Shown here in pieces: positions 46,981 through 57,798 of a stretch of DNA of 64,000 bases. Every line of letters starts with the position of its first letter. Within the stretch, counting starts at the first letter, position 1. The notes beneath the pieces are model-generated. The model was not told where the DNA came from. It made no database searches and saw nothing but the letters and a program-made list of their open reading frames with translations. The DNA is from Hordeum vulgare subsp. vulgare (Eukaryota > Streptophyta > Magnoliopsida > Poales > Poaceae). The stretch is from contig NC_058521.1 in the NCBI RefSeq assembly GCF_904849725.1, positions 558,206,176 to 558,270,175 on the forward strand. The letters run 5' to 3'. The position numbers were made by a program, and so were the translations under genes.

Positions 46981-47820
46981 TCTCGGACGTCCGGCGGCAA
47001 AATCCCCTCCGGTCGTCCGACCAGTGCCGGTCGTCCAACGCCTAAGTCCATTGACGTGTGTGGGCATCTTCTCAAGCCACTACGTGAGCTTGATGCGGAT
47101 GAACGCATGAAGGACCTTAACCAGGTATCCATCTGGCGCTCACCTTTCTTCATCATTTTTCAGTGTCTCATCCGCACCATCTATCCCAAGATGGGTGATA
47201 AGGGTTCTTGCAGTGGTTATTGTATCGACATCATGTTTCACTTATTCGAGCACCCCAAGGGAAAAATCAATGTGCCCCATTTTCTATGGCATGAGATTCG
47301 GCTTGCTAGCTTTCAGTACAAGCGAGCCTTTCCTCACGCTCCTTTCATCCAGGCTCTTATTAACCATGTTGTTGATTTCTCTGTGGCTGTCACTCACACA
47401 CATCGCAAGTGGGTCATTCCCGCTCACATGGCGGATGTATTTGCTCCCAAGAAAGCCCCCTCATCCTCCACATCCACTCGTCGCACTGCTGCACGGGCCG
47501 CCACTCCCTCATCTAGCTCCGCTCCTCTCGGCCGCATTGCCAAATTCCTTGGCAAGGCACATTCTGCTTTGATGAAGGCCGTTTCTTTCCAGTGTGGTCA
47601 AACCGACGATGTGGTTTCTCACTTAGTCTCCTCCAAGAATGCCCTCAAGGCTCGTCTGAGAGCCTCGGGCGCTCTTGATGTGAGTGATGATGAGGCCCCT
47701 CCCGCTGCTCCTCCTACTGATTTTGGCTTCCCTTCTGGTCCAGAGTGGTCTGATTTCCTTGACGAGGCTGGTGGCAGTGGCTTGGCTGATGATGTTGATG
47801 ATGATGGTGATGAGCTCTGA
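46981..47820 (+). CDS. Third ORF of element F (env-like position), unknown function
   Basis: After pol and before the 3' LTR an open frame runs from a stop at 46978-46980 to TGA 47818-47820. Its first part translates the GGACGTCCG repeats and is probably not protein. The convincing part starts near 47056 and gives about 250 residues: an N-terminal globular-looking region (IWRSPFFIIFQCLIRTIYPKM, HFLWHEIRLASFQYKR), a Ser/Thr/Ala-rich hinge (SSSTSTRRTAARAATPSSSS), a helical part and a very acidic C-terminus (DDVDDDGDEL). No ATG opens the frame at its start; internal ATGs exist from 47107. SIRE/Maximus elements often have an ORF here, sometimes called env-like; I see no clear signal peptide or fusion motif, so that name is positional only. 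Confidence 0.6.
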   Translation, partial: SRTSGGKIPSGRPTSAGRPTPKSIDVCGHLLKPLRELDADERMKDLNQVSIWRSPFFIIFQCLIRTIYPKMGDKGSCSGYCIDIMFHLFEHPKGKINVPHFLWHEIRLASFQYKRAFPHAPFIQALINHVVDFSVAVTHTHRKWVIPAHMADVFAPKKAPSSSTSTRRTAARAATPSSSSAPLGRIAKFLGKAHSALMKAVSFQCGQTDDVVSHLVSSKNALKARLRASGALDVSDDEAPPAAPPTDFGFPSGPEWSDFLDEAGGSGLADDVDDDGDEL

Positions 47821-48170
47821 GCGTGATTGGTACTGCTGATGGCTCACTTTTTGGTACTTGGTGCCAAAGGGGGAGTAATGTATCGTAGTTTTTAGTCTTT
47901 GGAGATTTAATGTAATGGATAAACTCATGTATGGCTACTTATGAATGGTTGTGACTTGCTATGGATTGCTATGATATCATCATAGACTATTATGTCTTGC
48001 TCCACTATTTCTATGATGATCTATTATCTTTACATGTTGATCCATTGGAGCTTCAATTTTTTTATTATTATCATGCATATACTAAGGGGGAGCTCTGTAC
48101 TAAATATCTCCTAGACTATAATGTATGTTAAACCTTTTTGAGACCTATGTATATGTTGTCATCAACTACC

Positions 48171-48184
48171 AAAAAGGGGGAGAT
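48171..48184 (+). other. Polypurine tract of element F
   Basis: AAAAAGGGGGAGAT directly before the 3' LTR. The 350 bases between the third ORF and this tract hold no supported gene. Confidence 0.93.
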
Positions 48185-49761
48185 TGAAAGTGCATGCTAT
48201 GCTCCTAATCGTCTTTTGGTGTTAATGACAACACATACATAGGAAACTAATCCTATTTGTTGAGTGTATCTCAGGATGGCAAGTACTTTAGTAGATTGAG
48301 AATTATGTGCCAAAGGCTGTCTGAAAAGATTGGGGATTTATATTTCGAGAAGGCTCGGGATTAAGAAAAGATGATGTAGACTAGTCTTTTGAGTTTACTG
48401 ATATTGAGTATAGGGATCCCGCACTATTAAGAGGGGATCACAGGTTTTGTGATGAACTTGCTCATACCACATCTTTACTCTCATATCCAATACCTCATAC
48501 TCTCCACTCTGTTCTCAGTTCAAAACAGGTTTGTTGCCTCGGACATCCGGCTCCCTCCGGACGTCCGAGGGCCGGACGACCGGCTAGCTTCGGAAATCCG
48601 TAGCCCTTCACCAGAAGTTTGTAAGTCATATAACTTGGAAATCTGGCTCCCTCCGAACATCCAAGGGCCAGACGTCCGGCCAAGCCCCGGAAATCCGGAA
48701 GCCTCCACCAGTAGATGTTGAGTTCTATAACTCAGAAATCCGGCTCCCTCCGGACGTCCGAGCGCCGGACGTCCGACCCCCGTCGGAAATCCGGAACCTA
48801 CCACCAGTAGAAGTTGAGCTGTATAACTCGGATTTCCGGTCCTCTCCGGACGTCCGGTCGCTGGTAAATTCAAAATAGGTTCAGTCGTATCTTCAGGCCT
48901 CGGACGACCGACCCCTGTCGGACGTCCGACCCCTCGCAGACGCCCGGACTTCCGGCAACTGTCCGACGTCCAGACCCTGTGTGACTTAAAGCACCTCCAA
49001 CGGCTGGATTTCACTCTCCACTATATATACTCTTCTCCCACCTCGTGAAAGGTTGTTCAACACAGCTAGAATACACCCAAGAACACCTTTCCTCTCACTC
49101 ACTCATGTCTACACCAAATCCTAGATCCCAAGAGCATTTGTGAGTCCCTTTGAGTGTTGTTCCAATCAAAAGATAGATCGTCTCCCTCTCCTCCTTCCCA
49201 CCAAAGTGATTTGTGATTTGAGCAAGTTTTGAGAAATCCCCGTGATCTTGTTACTCTTGGAGGTTGGAGACTCCTAGGCGGTAGGAGTCTTTCGGAGAGG
49301 AATCAAACCATTGTGATATCCCCCGGAAAGTTTGTGAAGGTTTGGAAGCCACCTCAAGGCTTACCACTAGTGGTTGAGAAACGCCTTCGTGGAGTTATCT
49401 CAAAGGGATAATAGGGTGAGCCTTCGTGGCGTTGGTGTGCCTTCGTGGTAACATCCGCCCCTCTGACGTTGACGTAGCTTCCCTCCAAGGAAGTGAACAT
49501 CGGGATACATCCTTGTCTCTCTTGGAGTTTCGGTTATTCCTAACCCTAACTCTCTACTTGTGTTAATCATTATTACGTACTTGTATTTGATTATTGTTTA
49601 CCACTTGTCTTACTTCACTCTAAATAGCTTACTCCTTGTCATAGCAATTATTAGGCTTACACTCATATTCCGCACCTTTTGCCTAAAATTGCTAAGTAAT
49701 TATTCAAATTTGGATTTGTACCTATTCACCCCCCCCTCTAGGTCCATCTCGATCCTTTTCA
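48185..49761 (+). repeat. 3' LTR of element F
   Basis: 1577-bp LTR matching 40006-41584. Many differences between the two are C/T or G/A, often at CpG inside the palindromes. Confidence 0.95.
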
Positions 49762-49766
49762 GCGTG

Positions 49767-51410
49767 ACACTAAGGACCTTGGTGAGATGACTTGCACGAG
49801 TGGCCAGCCCATGAGCTAGAGCTCAGTCACTTAGATTTCTAGGTGCTGCGAGGACAAGTCCTGACACAGACGCTGTGTCTAACCCCCACCATGGAACCGT
49901 CATAGGGCAGTTGCAGGGCACGCTAGCCCTTGGCAGTGGTGAAACAAAAGAGCTTAAGATTTAGAAAAATGACACCATATCAAGTGAAGGTTAATCGAGT
50001 TTGTTACATATCCAGAAAACACCCGCTCGAGGCGATGCAAAATACAGGGAATTACTTGATTCGAACAACCCAAAAAGTCACTTGATGGCTAGGTTGTCGC
50101 GGGAGCGTCAGGCCGCTTGGCGACACGGGCCATGGGGGTCTACCCCTCTAGTGGGGGCGGACGACTCCTAAGGCCTCAAGGGCCCGCAGGGTCCCAACGC
50201 CTCGTGAGAAATGTGTGGCCCACACCTCTTGCAGCTTGTCGATTTCCTAAGCGGCGAACTCCTACTCCCCTGGAGCTTCACGGTACACTCCCGGCTCATG
50301 GGGGTGCGCGTTGGGGCGTGCCTCCATGGGGTCCCCGAGCCTCTCCCGCCTTGTCACACTGACCAAGCCAAGCGGCTTGCACGTGGGAGCCCTCGAACCC
50401 TCGCATGACGTGAGCGCCCGACACAGCCTCCAATGCCAAAGAGAGGCGGGCGTTGGCTGAGGGCACGAGGCCCGTGATGTCGGTGTCTGCTATGGCACCC
50501 TCCGCCCTGACGGGCCCTGGTCGTGGCGGCAGGGCGGCGACATCCTAGGGGCACTCCCCACAAGGCTGCCCGCGCCGAGCGTCTTCTTTGAGGTAGATCA
50601 CTTCTGCTGTCACCGTGGGGTTGGTCGCGTTGGCCCTGGTGAGGGTTGTCTCCAAGGTCGTCCTTTCGTTGTTGCCATGGTCACCTTTGCACCCGGCAGC
50701 ACAGGCGACATGGTTCCGGCGCCGAATGGTGCGCTCACTGCAGGAAGAATTGATTCATCGATATTCCTCCGTGTTGTGAGTGCGCGCGTTGTGGTGAGCG
50801 CAACACATCCCGCCGACTCTTTCGGGTGCGCCGCCGCACGGGCCTGGCGGCGGCCCAAAGCCGGTTACTGGGACCCAAAGGAGCGGGAGTATGGCGTGAA
50901 GTGGACTTTGCTCGGGCCCCTCGGGCTGGGGACCGAGTGAATCGCCGCGCGACTATGGAGGCTTCTTGCTAGCCGAGCCCCCGCTTCGGGTGCCGGGGGC
51001 CTGAGCGAGACGTAGGGCCAGGGCCCTCCTAACGATGGTGACAAGCTCGGCGACGTGGTCCGCCTAGGCATCGTAGCCTCCATTCGTCGGGCGGTGGCGG
51101 AGCACTTCGCTCGCCATGAGTAGTGCATCTTGCGCGTTCAGGTCTCTCACGTGGACACAATCTCAGGAAGACGCCATGGGGGATGCAGCAAAGTGGCCGC
51201 CTTGACGCGCCGAAGGCCGCGGGGAGCCCTATTGCTCGCGGGCGGCACGGGCTACGATGGTGGTGGTCGCGATGCTGGTGTGTCGATGATGGTCGTCCAG
51301 CTCCAAAAGCTCGGGGTGCACGCGGTGAGCGTCGGTCATGGGGTCGTTGAAGCTGGAGCCGAAACTAGAGTTGTAGGACGGCTACACACCACTACATAGC
51401 ACGCCAAATG
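49767..51410 (-). other. Internal region of element G next to its 5' LTR
   Basis: GC-rich, with several short open frames on both strands and no recognisable Gag, zinc knuckle or polymerase motif. TTTGGCGTGCTATG on the minus strand at 51397-51410 is the probable primer-site region. Confidence 0.4.
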
Positions 51411-52298
51411 TCGGAATCGGGGCTCCGCAGACCTCGAAAGGTTCGAACACTGGGGTGCGCTCACTCTCTTGCCCTGTTCTGCCTCCCAACCTCACGGCGA
51501 CTTTCTGATGGCTTGAGCTAAGGAAGATGAATGAGAACACACGCGCAGTTTACCCAGGTTCATGCCACCTTGCGTTGTAAAACCCTACTCCTGTTTGTTT
51601 GGATTGCTTGTGGGAGAGACAGAGAGAGTGAGTACAAGGTGGGTGCTTGCCCTAATGGAGTCAATGTTGTTCTACGGAGGTTGGGCCTCTCTTTTATACA
51701 GACCCTGGTTTTCTTCCCCCCAAAACATTCGGCGGGAAAAGTTGCCACAATGGCCATTTTGAAAGGGATCGGGACTAGAGTCCATACTGACAAAGGTGGT
51801 CTTCACCCGCCAATGCTCTTCGTCCTGACGCACTAGTGGGCCCGGGGGTGACTTCCGTTCTGCCGAGCCCTCAGCCTTGGTCCTCTTGCACCAGATGAGA
51901 AGCCCTTGGGGTTGCTTTGGGAGCCCGCCAGCTGGCCCCGCTCCCTTAGAATGAAAGTGGAAAGACTCTATGTCCATGCCCGCTGGCACCGCTCCTGCGC
52001 TGCTTGCGCAGCCTGCGTCACCCACGTGAAGATGCAGGGTCACGCGATCCTTCCTGGTCGCCCTTGATAAGCCCGCCCCATGAGGGCCTCATGGGTGGCC
52101 TCGAGATGCGTCCTTGTAGTGAGCGGCCTCATGCAGTCCTTGGCAACGATCCTCTGGCACTTGCCTCCCGAGGCGAGGGCCCTCGCAAGGGTCTTGCTTG
52201 TTGGGCCTGTCGGTGGGCCGAATCACGCCTGTGTAGCATGCTGCGCTTGGGGCCGCAGGCCGACGGGCGTGGGTACCCCCGTTTCGAGGGGCCTGACA
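51411..52298 (-). repeat. Probable 5' LTR of element G
   Basis: Ends TGTC...GACA on both sides (TGTCGGAATC at 51411, GCCTGACA ending 52298), about 890 bp. ACTAT follows as a possible site duplication; its partner is not in the window. A short stem CCCC/GGGG near 52276-52292 sits at the outer end. Confidence 0.45.
51691..51698 (-). promoter_or_regulatory. TATA box in the G LTR
   Basis: TATAAAAG on the minus strand, about 280 bases from the inner LTR end, a normal place for an LTR core promoter. Confidence 0.5.
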
Positions 52299-52618
52299 AC
52301 TATCCCCGAAGACTTGCCATCCACTATATTTATGGGTCATCAACACTATTTTATGGCACCGTCGCGAAGGAGCATAGATTTATTTATTGAGTTCATTTGA
52401 GAATTATCTATGTGCAATCACTGTGAAGAATCTAAGTGACGATAAGACCAAGATTGTACCCTAGAACTATCGGTGAGCACTACAGTTCAAAATAATGCGT
52501 GTGTTGGCGCCTCATCTCGTCCTACCATCGTCCTAGCCTGTCCTACAAGCACATCATCTTGTCCTACCACCGTCCTTCTCTACTACACGCAGACCAGATG
52601 CCTGGATTCCCCCAAGAC
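52299..52618. other. Unassigned sequence between G and C
   Basis: About 320 bases with no gene. A phrase of the type CGTCCTACCA/CTTGTCCTACCA recurs near 52521 and 52559. The sequence resumes at 59354 after element C. Confidence 0.5.
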
Positions 52619-52623
52619 CACCG

Positions 52624-54177
52624 TGATACGTCTCAAACGTATCTATAATTTTTTGATGGTTTCATGCTATTATCTTTTCAAACTTTGGATGTTTTGCATG
52701 CTTTTTATTTATTTTCTGGGACTAACTTATTAACTCAGTGCCAAGTGTCAATTCCTGTTTTTCCATGTTTTTGACCCCTTTCAGAGGAGATTTTGAAACG
52801 GAGTCCAAACGGAAGAAAATACCCGAAAAGAATTTTTTTTGGAACGGAAGAAGATCGGAGAACTTGGGAGCCAAGCCAGAGGAGCACCAGGGGCCCCACA
52901 AGCCCCCACCCCGCGGCCAGGGGGGCGCGCCATCCAGGCTTGTGGGCCCCTGGAGGTCCCCTGACCTATATCTTGCGCCTATATATTCCCAAATATTCCC
53001 AAAAAAATCAAGAGACGATCGCAATCACTTTTCCGCCGCCGCAAGCTTCTGTCTCCGCAAGATCCCATCTGGGGCACGTCCTGGTGCCCTACCGGAGGGG
53101 GGATTCGGACACGGAGGGCTTCTCCATCAACACCATGACCTCTCCGATGATGCGTGAGTAGTTCACAATAGACCTACGGGTCCATAGCTAGTAACTAGAT
53201 GGCTTCTTCTCTCTCTTGGATCTTCCATACAAAGTTCTCCATGATCTTCATGGAGATCTATCCGATGTAATTTTCTTTTGTGGTGTGTTTGTCGAGATCC
53301 GATGAATTGTGGATTTATGATCAAATTATCTATGAATCTTATTTGAGTTTCTTCTGATCTCTCTTATGCATGATTTCATAGCCTTGTAATTCTCTTTGAG
53401 TTGTGGGTTTTGTCTGGCCAACTAGATCTATGATTCTTGCAATGGGAGAAGTGCTTGGTTTGGGGTTCATACCGTGCGGTGACCTCACCCAGTGACAGAA
53501 GGGGTAGCGAGGCACGCATCGTGTTGTTGCCATCAAGGGTAAAAAGATGGGGTTTTCATCATTGGTTTGAGATCATCCCTCTAAATCATGTCATCTTGCT
53601 TAAAGCGTTACTCTTTTCGTCATGAACTCAATACACTAGATGCATGCTGGATAGCAGTCGATGTGTGGAGTAATAGTAGTAGATGCAGAAAGTATCGGTC
53701 TAGTTGTCTCGGATGTGATGCCTATATGCATGATCATTGCCTTAGATATCGTCATGGATTTGTGCGGTTCTATCAATTGCTCGAATGTAATTTGTTCATC
53801 CACCATGATATTTGCTATTATGAGAGAAGCCTCTAGTGAACACTATGGCCCCCAGGGTCTACTCCACACCATATTTTCAGCCTTACACTTTTTACTTCGT
53901 TGATCTTTCTGCCTTCAGATCTTACTTTGCAAACAATCTTGAAGGGATTGACAACCCCTTTGAAGCGTTGGGTGCAAGCTTGTTTGTGTTTGCGCAGGTA
54001 CTTTGGACTTGACGAGGCCCTCCTTCTGGATCGATACCTTGGTTCTCAAACTGAGGGAAATACTTACTGCTCCTGTGCTGCATCCCCCTTTCCTCTTCAA
54101 GGGAAAAACCGACGCAAACCAGAGAAGTAACAAGAACAATTCCTAAGCGCCAGGGAAGGACTTTTGTTGCCGTAGCA
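52624..54177 (+). repeat. 5' LTR of element C
   Basis: 1554-bp LTR, TGATACGTCTCAAACGTATC to TTGCCGTAGCA. Terminal hairpin GATACGT/ACGTATC at 52625-52643. TATA-like CCTATATATTCCC at 52979-52991. Confidence 0.94.
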
Positions 54178-54187
54178 GACGAATTTC

Positions 54188-54204
54188 TGGTGCCCATGCC
54201 GGGG
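54188..54204 (+). other. Primer binding site of element C (tRNA-Asp-like)
   Basis: TGGTGCCCATGCCGGGG matches the tRNA-Asp-type site TGGCGCCGTTGCCGGGG at 14 of 17 positions; ten bases inside the LTR. Athila-type Gypsy elements use that primer. Confidence 0.65.
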
Positions 54205-54402
54205 AGGAATATCAAGTCAAGAACTCATCCAAGTAGGTGTCGCAAACTCATCTCTTGCATTCACTTTGTTTGCCAGTTGCCTCTCGTTTTCCTCTCCCCC
54301 ACTTTACCAATTTGCCTTTTTCGTTTGCCTTTTCGTTCGCCTTTTCGTTCGCCCTTTTTTCTCGCTTGCTTTCTGCTCGTCTGTGTGGGATAGTCTATCC
54401 TG

Positions 54403-55125
54403 ATGGCTAGATCCACCACTTCGAACGATACTCCCGAGAGCGAAGTTCCCAATTTCAAACTAATTGAGGGAGAAAACTTAAAGGACGCTTGGTATAGGAT
54501 TTGCAATGCTTAATGTAGATCTACTCATAAGCAATCCACTACCGTCTTGCTTCGCAATTTTTATGTGGGTATTTCTCCTTGGAATAGGTATATTATTGAC
54601 ACCATTGTAGGTGGAAATTTCTTGGGTAGCCATACCGTTGATTCTTACGGAGCTGTGATACATTTGGTAGGCTCACCCCCACTCATGGTTAATGGAACTA
54701 CCTTAACTTTGGAACATGTGATGCGTAGGCTGGACGCTATTGAAAATAAAGTTGCTACGATTGAACTCATTGAGAATTTGGATAAAAAGATCCACAATCA
54801 AATCACTCAGTACGGATCCAAGGTGGGAATGGTTTTGAAAAATTTAAAGGAGAAGGAACCCACAGTTAATGAAAAGCTAGGTCATGATTCCGCTAGGATT
54901 GGCAAACTAGAGGATGTTATAACCAACTTGGGTTCCGCTTTTGCCGCTGTACAGAATACTCCAAATTTTGCCCACAATAAAATCACCAAGTCTGTCTTTG
55001 TTCCTAAAAGTAGTGGTGAATCATCTAGCAAGAAAGATGAAAACCTCAAGATGATAAGTGATCACGCCACTTATGGTTTGAGCACCAAAGACGACGATAC
55101 GTGTTTCTATCGCTTCTATTCCTAG
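54403..55125 (+). pseudogene. Gag-like gene of element C with one premature stop
   Basis: ATG 54403 opens MARSTTSNDTPESEVPNFKL; codon 37 is TAA (54511-54513) and the same frame then runs for some 204 codons to 55125. The first part (PNFKLIEGENLKDAWYRI, then FYVGISPWNRYIIDTI) resembles the capsid region of Gypsy Gag of the Athila-like type. The later part (RRLDAIENKVATIELIENLD, then EKLGHDSARIGKLEDVI) is helical and probably coiled coil. No zinc knuckle is seen, and no pol follows. An ATG at 54547 could start a shorter product after the stop. Whether the protein ever had more domains cannot be told from this copy. Confidence 0.75.
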
Positions 55126-55127
55126 CT

Positions 55128-57785
55128 AAGGGCGTTAAACAATAGCGCTTGTTGGGAGGCAACCCAATGAATTTATATTTTTCTTTTTGTTTTGTTGCGT
55201 CCACACTTTCACAATTCTGTTGTGATTGTGTTTTTTGTATTTCTTTTTGTGTTTGAGCTAAGCAAAACCTTTATGACTAGTCTCGGTAATGGTTGTTTGA
55301 TCCTGCTGGAAAAAGACAGAAACTTTTCGCTCACGAGATGAGTTGTCATTTTTATTCAGAAAGAGATTTTGAGTCGATTCTTTTTCCTGCTGATTGATAT
55401 GCTTTTTCCCCAGGCCGTTGTAATTTTTCAGGTTTTTTGAGATAACATAAGTATACGAAGTATACAGATTGCTACAGACTGGTCTGTTTTTGACAAATTC
55501 TGTTTTTGTTGACTTGGTTGCTTGTTTTGATGAAACTATGGTTAGTATCGGGGGTACTAGCCATGGAAAAGTGAGAATACAGTAGCCCATCATCAATATA
55601 GATGGAATTCAAGTTTTCTACAGTATCAAAAGAAGTGGTAGTTTGTTTTCTTGTACTAATGTTATCACAAGTTTCTGTTTAAGTTTTGTGTTGTGAAGTT
55701 TTCAAGTTTTGGGTGACGTTCTCATGGACAAAGAGATAAGGAGTGGAAAGAGCTCAAGCTTGTGGATGCCCAAGGCATCCCAAGCCAAAATCAAGGACAC
55801 CAAAAAGCCTAAGCTTGGGGATGCCCCGGGAAGGCATCCCCTCTTTCGTCTTCAATCCATCGGTAACATTACTTGCAGCTATATTTTTATTCACCACATG
55901 ATATGTGTTTTTCTTGTAGCGTCTTGTATCTTAGGAGTCTTTTATTTTTGTTGTGTCACAATCATCCTTGCTGCACACCTTTTTGAGAGAGAGAGACATG
56001 CACTCATCGTGATTTTTCTAGAATGCTCATAGTACTTCACTTATATCTTTTGAGCTAGATACTTTTGCTCTAGTGCTTCACTTATATCTTTTGAGCTAGA
56101 TACTTTTGCTCTTGTGCTTCACTTATATCTTTAGAGCACGGCGGTGCGTGATTTGGTAGTTGGCTTACGCTATGAAAGTAGTCCCAAATGTGCTAGGTAC
56201 CCAAAGAGGATGCAAAAACCTCCATCTTCATGTGCATTGAGTAGAAAGAGAAGTTTTGATTCCTATCAATTAGTTTTGAGACGTGGATTCGGTAATATTG
56301 AGAGTTATGTTAGTAGGGTGTTGTGAATCTAGAGATACTTGTGTTGGAGTTAGTGATTCCCGTAGCATGCACGTATGGTGAACCGCTATGTTAGGAAGTG
56401 AGAGCATAATTGATCTATTGATTGTCATCCTTTGTGTTGAGGTCGGGATCGCGCGATGGTTTACACCTACCAACCCTTCCCCTTGGAGTATGCGTTTAGC
56501 ACTTTGTTTCGATTACTAATAAAAACTTCCGCAACAAGTATGTGAGTTCTTTATGACTAATGTTGAATCCATGGATTATACGCACTTTCACCTTCCACCA
56601 TTGCTAGCCTCTCTAGTGCCGCGCAATTCTCGTCGGTGCACAAACCCACCAAATTCCTTATTCAAAACAGCCACCATACCTACCTACTATGGCATTTTCA
56701 TAGCCATTCCGAGATATATTGCCATGCAACTCCCATCGTTCCGTCTCATGACTTGTGTCGTCACTCTCATATTGCCATTGCATGATCGTACTAGATCGTT
56801 GCACATCCCGGTACACTGCCGGAGGCATTTCCTATGGAGTCATCATCATTGTGATCTTTGAGCTGTGAGTAAATAAAAGTGTGATGATCATCATTATTAG
56901 AGCATTGTCCCATGTGAGGGGAAAAAAGGCCAAAGAGCCCAAAAAGAAAAAAAGAAAAAAGAAAAAAGAGAGGCCTAAGAGCCCAAATAAAAAAAAGAAA
57001 TGAGAGAAAAAAAGAGAAGGGACAATGCTACTATCTTTTTCCACACTTGTGCTTCATGTTAGCACCATGTTCTTCATGATTGAGAGCTTCTTGCTTTGTC
57101 ACAACCATATGCTAGTCGAAATCTTCGTTTTATAACTTGGATTGTATATTCCAATGATGGGCTTCCTCAAAATTGCCCTAGGTCTTCGTGAGCAAGCAAG
57201 TTGGATGCACACCCACTAGTTTTCCTCTTGAGCTTTCACATACTTATAGCTCTAGTGCATATCTTGTATGGAAATATCTACTCATTCACATTGATATCTA
57301 TTAATGGGCATCTTCATAGCCTATTGATACGCCGAGTCAATGTGACCATCTCCTCCTTTTTGTCTCACAACCACCACCACACTCTATTCCACCTACAGTG
57401 TTATATCCATGGCTCGCGCTCATGTATTGCGTGATAGTTATAAAAAGTTTGAGAAAGTAAGAGTGCGAAAACAATTACTTGGCCAATTCCGGGGTTGTGC
57501 ATGATTTAAATTAGTTGTGTGAGGATGATGGAGCATAGCCAGACTATATGATTTTGTAGGGATAACTTTCTTTGGCCTTGTTATTTTAAAAGTTCATGAT
57601 TACTTTGCTAGTTTGCTTGAAGTATTACTGTTTTCATGTCAATAGCAAACTATTGTTTTGAATCTTACGGATCTGAACATTCATGCCACGTGAAAGAAGT
57701 TGCAAAGGACAACTATTCTAGGTAGCATTCCACATTAAAAATTCATTCTTTATCACTTCCCTACTCGAGGACGAGCGGGAGTTAA
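55128..57785 (+). other. Non-coding 3' internal region of element C
   Basis: About 2.6 kb without supported genes. It includes a purine-rich stretch at 56918-57020 (AAAGAG-type repeats), and AAGCTTGGGGATGCC/GGCATCCC pairs near 55810-55840 that could form hairpins. Element A has the same layout. Confidence 0.75.
56032..56137 (+). repeat. 41-bp tandem repeat in element C, under three copies
   Basis: Units start at 56032, 56073 and 56114. Same unit as at 11868 in element A, one copy fewer. Confidence 0.88.
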
Positions 57786-57798
57786 GCTTGGGGATGCT

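Larger units (their letters stand above)
40006..49761 (+). mobile_element. Element F: SIRE/Maximus-type Copia element, defective
   Basis: A 9.76-kb element: LTRs 40006-41584 and 48185-49761, tRNA-Met primer site, broken gag, long coiled-coil extension, protease, truncated integrase, reverse transcriptase/RNase H, a third ORF after pol, and polypurine tract AAAAAGGGGGAGA. A long Gag-side extension, an extra ORF between pol and the 3' LTR and the tract AAGGGGGAGATTGAAAG are traits of the SIRE/Maximus lineage. Six in-frame stops, a frameshift and loss of the integrase core make it non-autonomous. LTRs differ at about 3 percent by eye. Confidence 0.9.
37501..52298 (-). mobile_element. Element G: GC-rich, probably Gypsy-like element on the minus strand, split by F
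   Basis: The best evidence is at the right. From 51411 (TGTCGGAATCGG) to 52298 (GGGGCCTGACA) lies an LTR-like block with TG...CA ends, a minus-strand TATA box, and next to its inner end TTTGGCGTGCTATG, the type of sequence that follows the 5' LTR in several Gypsy groups. The left end (37501-38040) shares diverged stretches with it (for example CCCTCGCGAGGGTCTTG and GGTGGGCCGA), as if a second, damaged LTR were there, cut by element E. The internal part is GC-rich, with no recognisable gag or pol, but holds a B3-like pseudogene on the opposite strand. Boundaries and class are tentative. Confidence 0.45.

Noticed and set aside
46981..47055. N-terminal extension of the third ORF of F
   Set aside because: It only translates the GGACGTCCG repeats and has no ATG; the product, if any, begins later.
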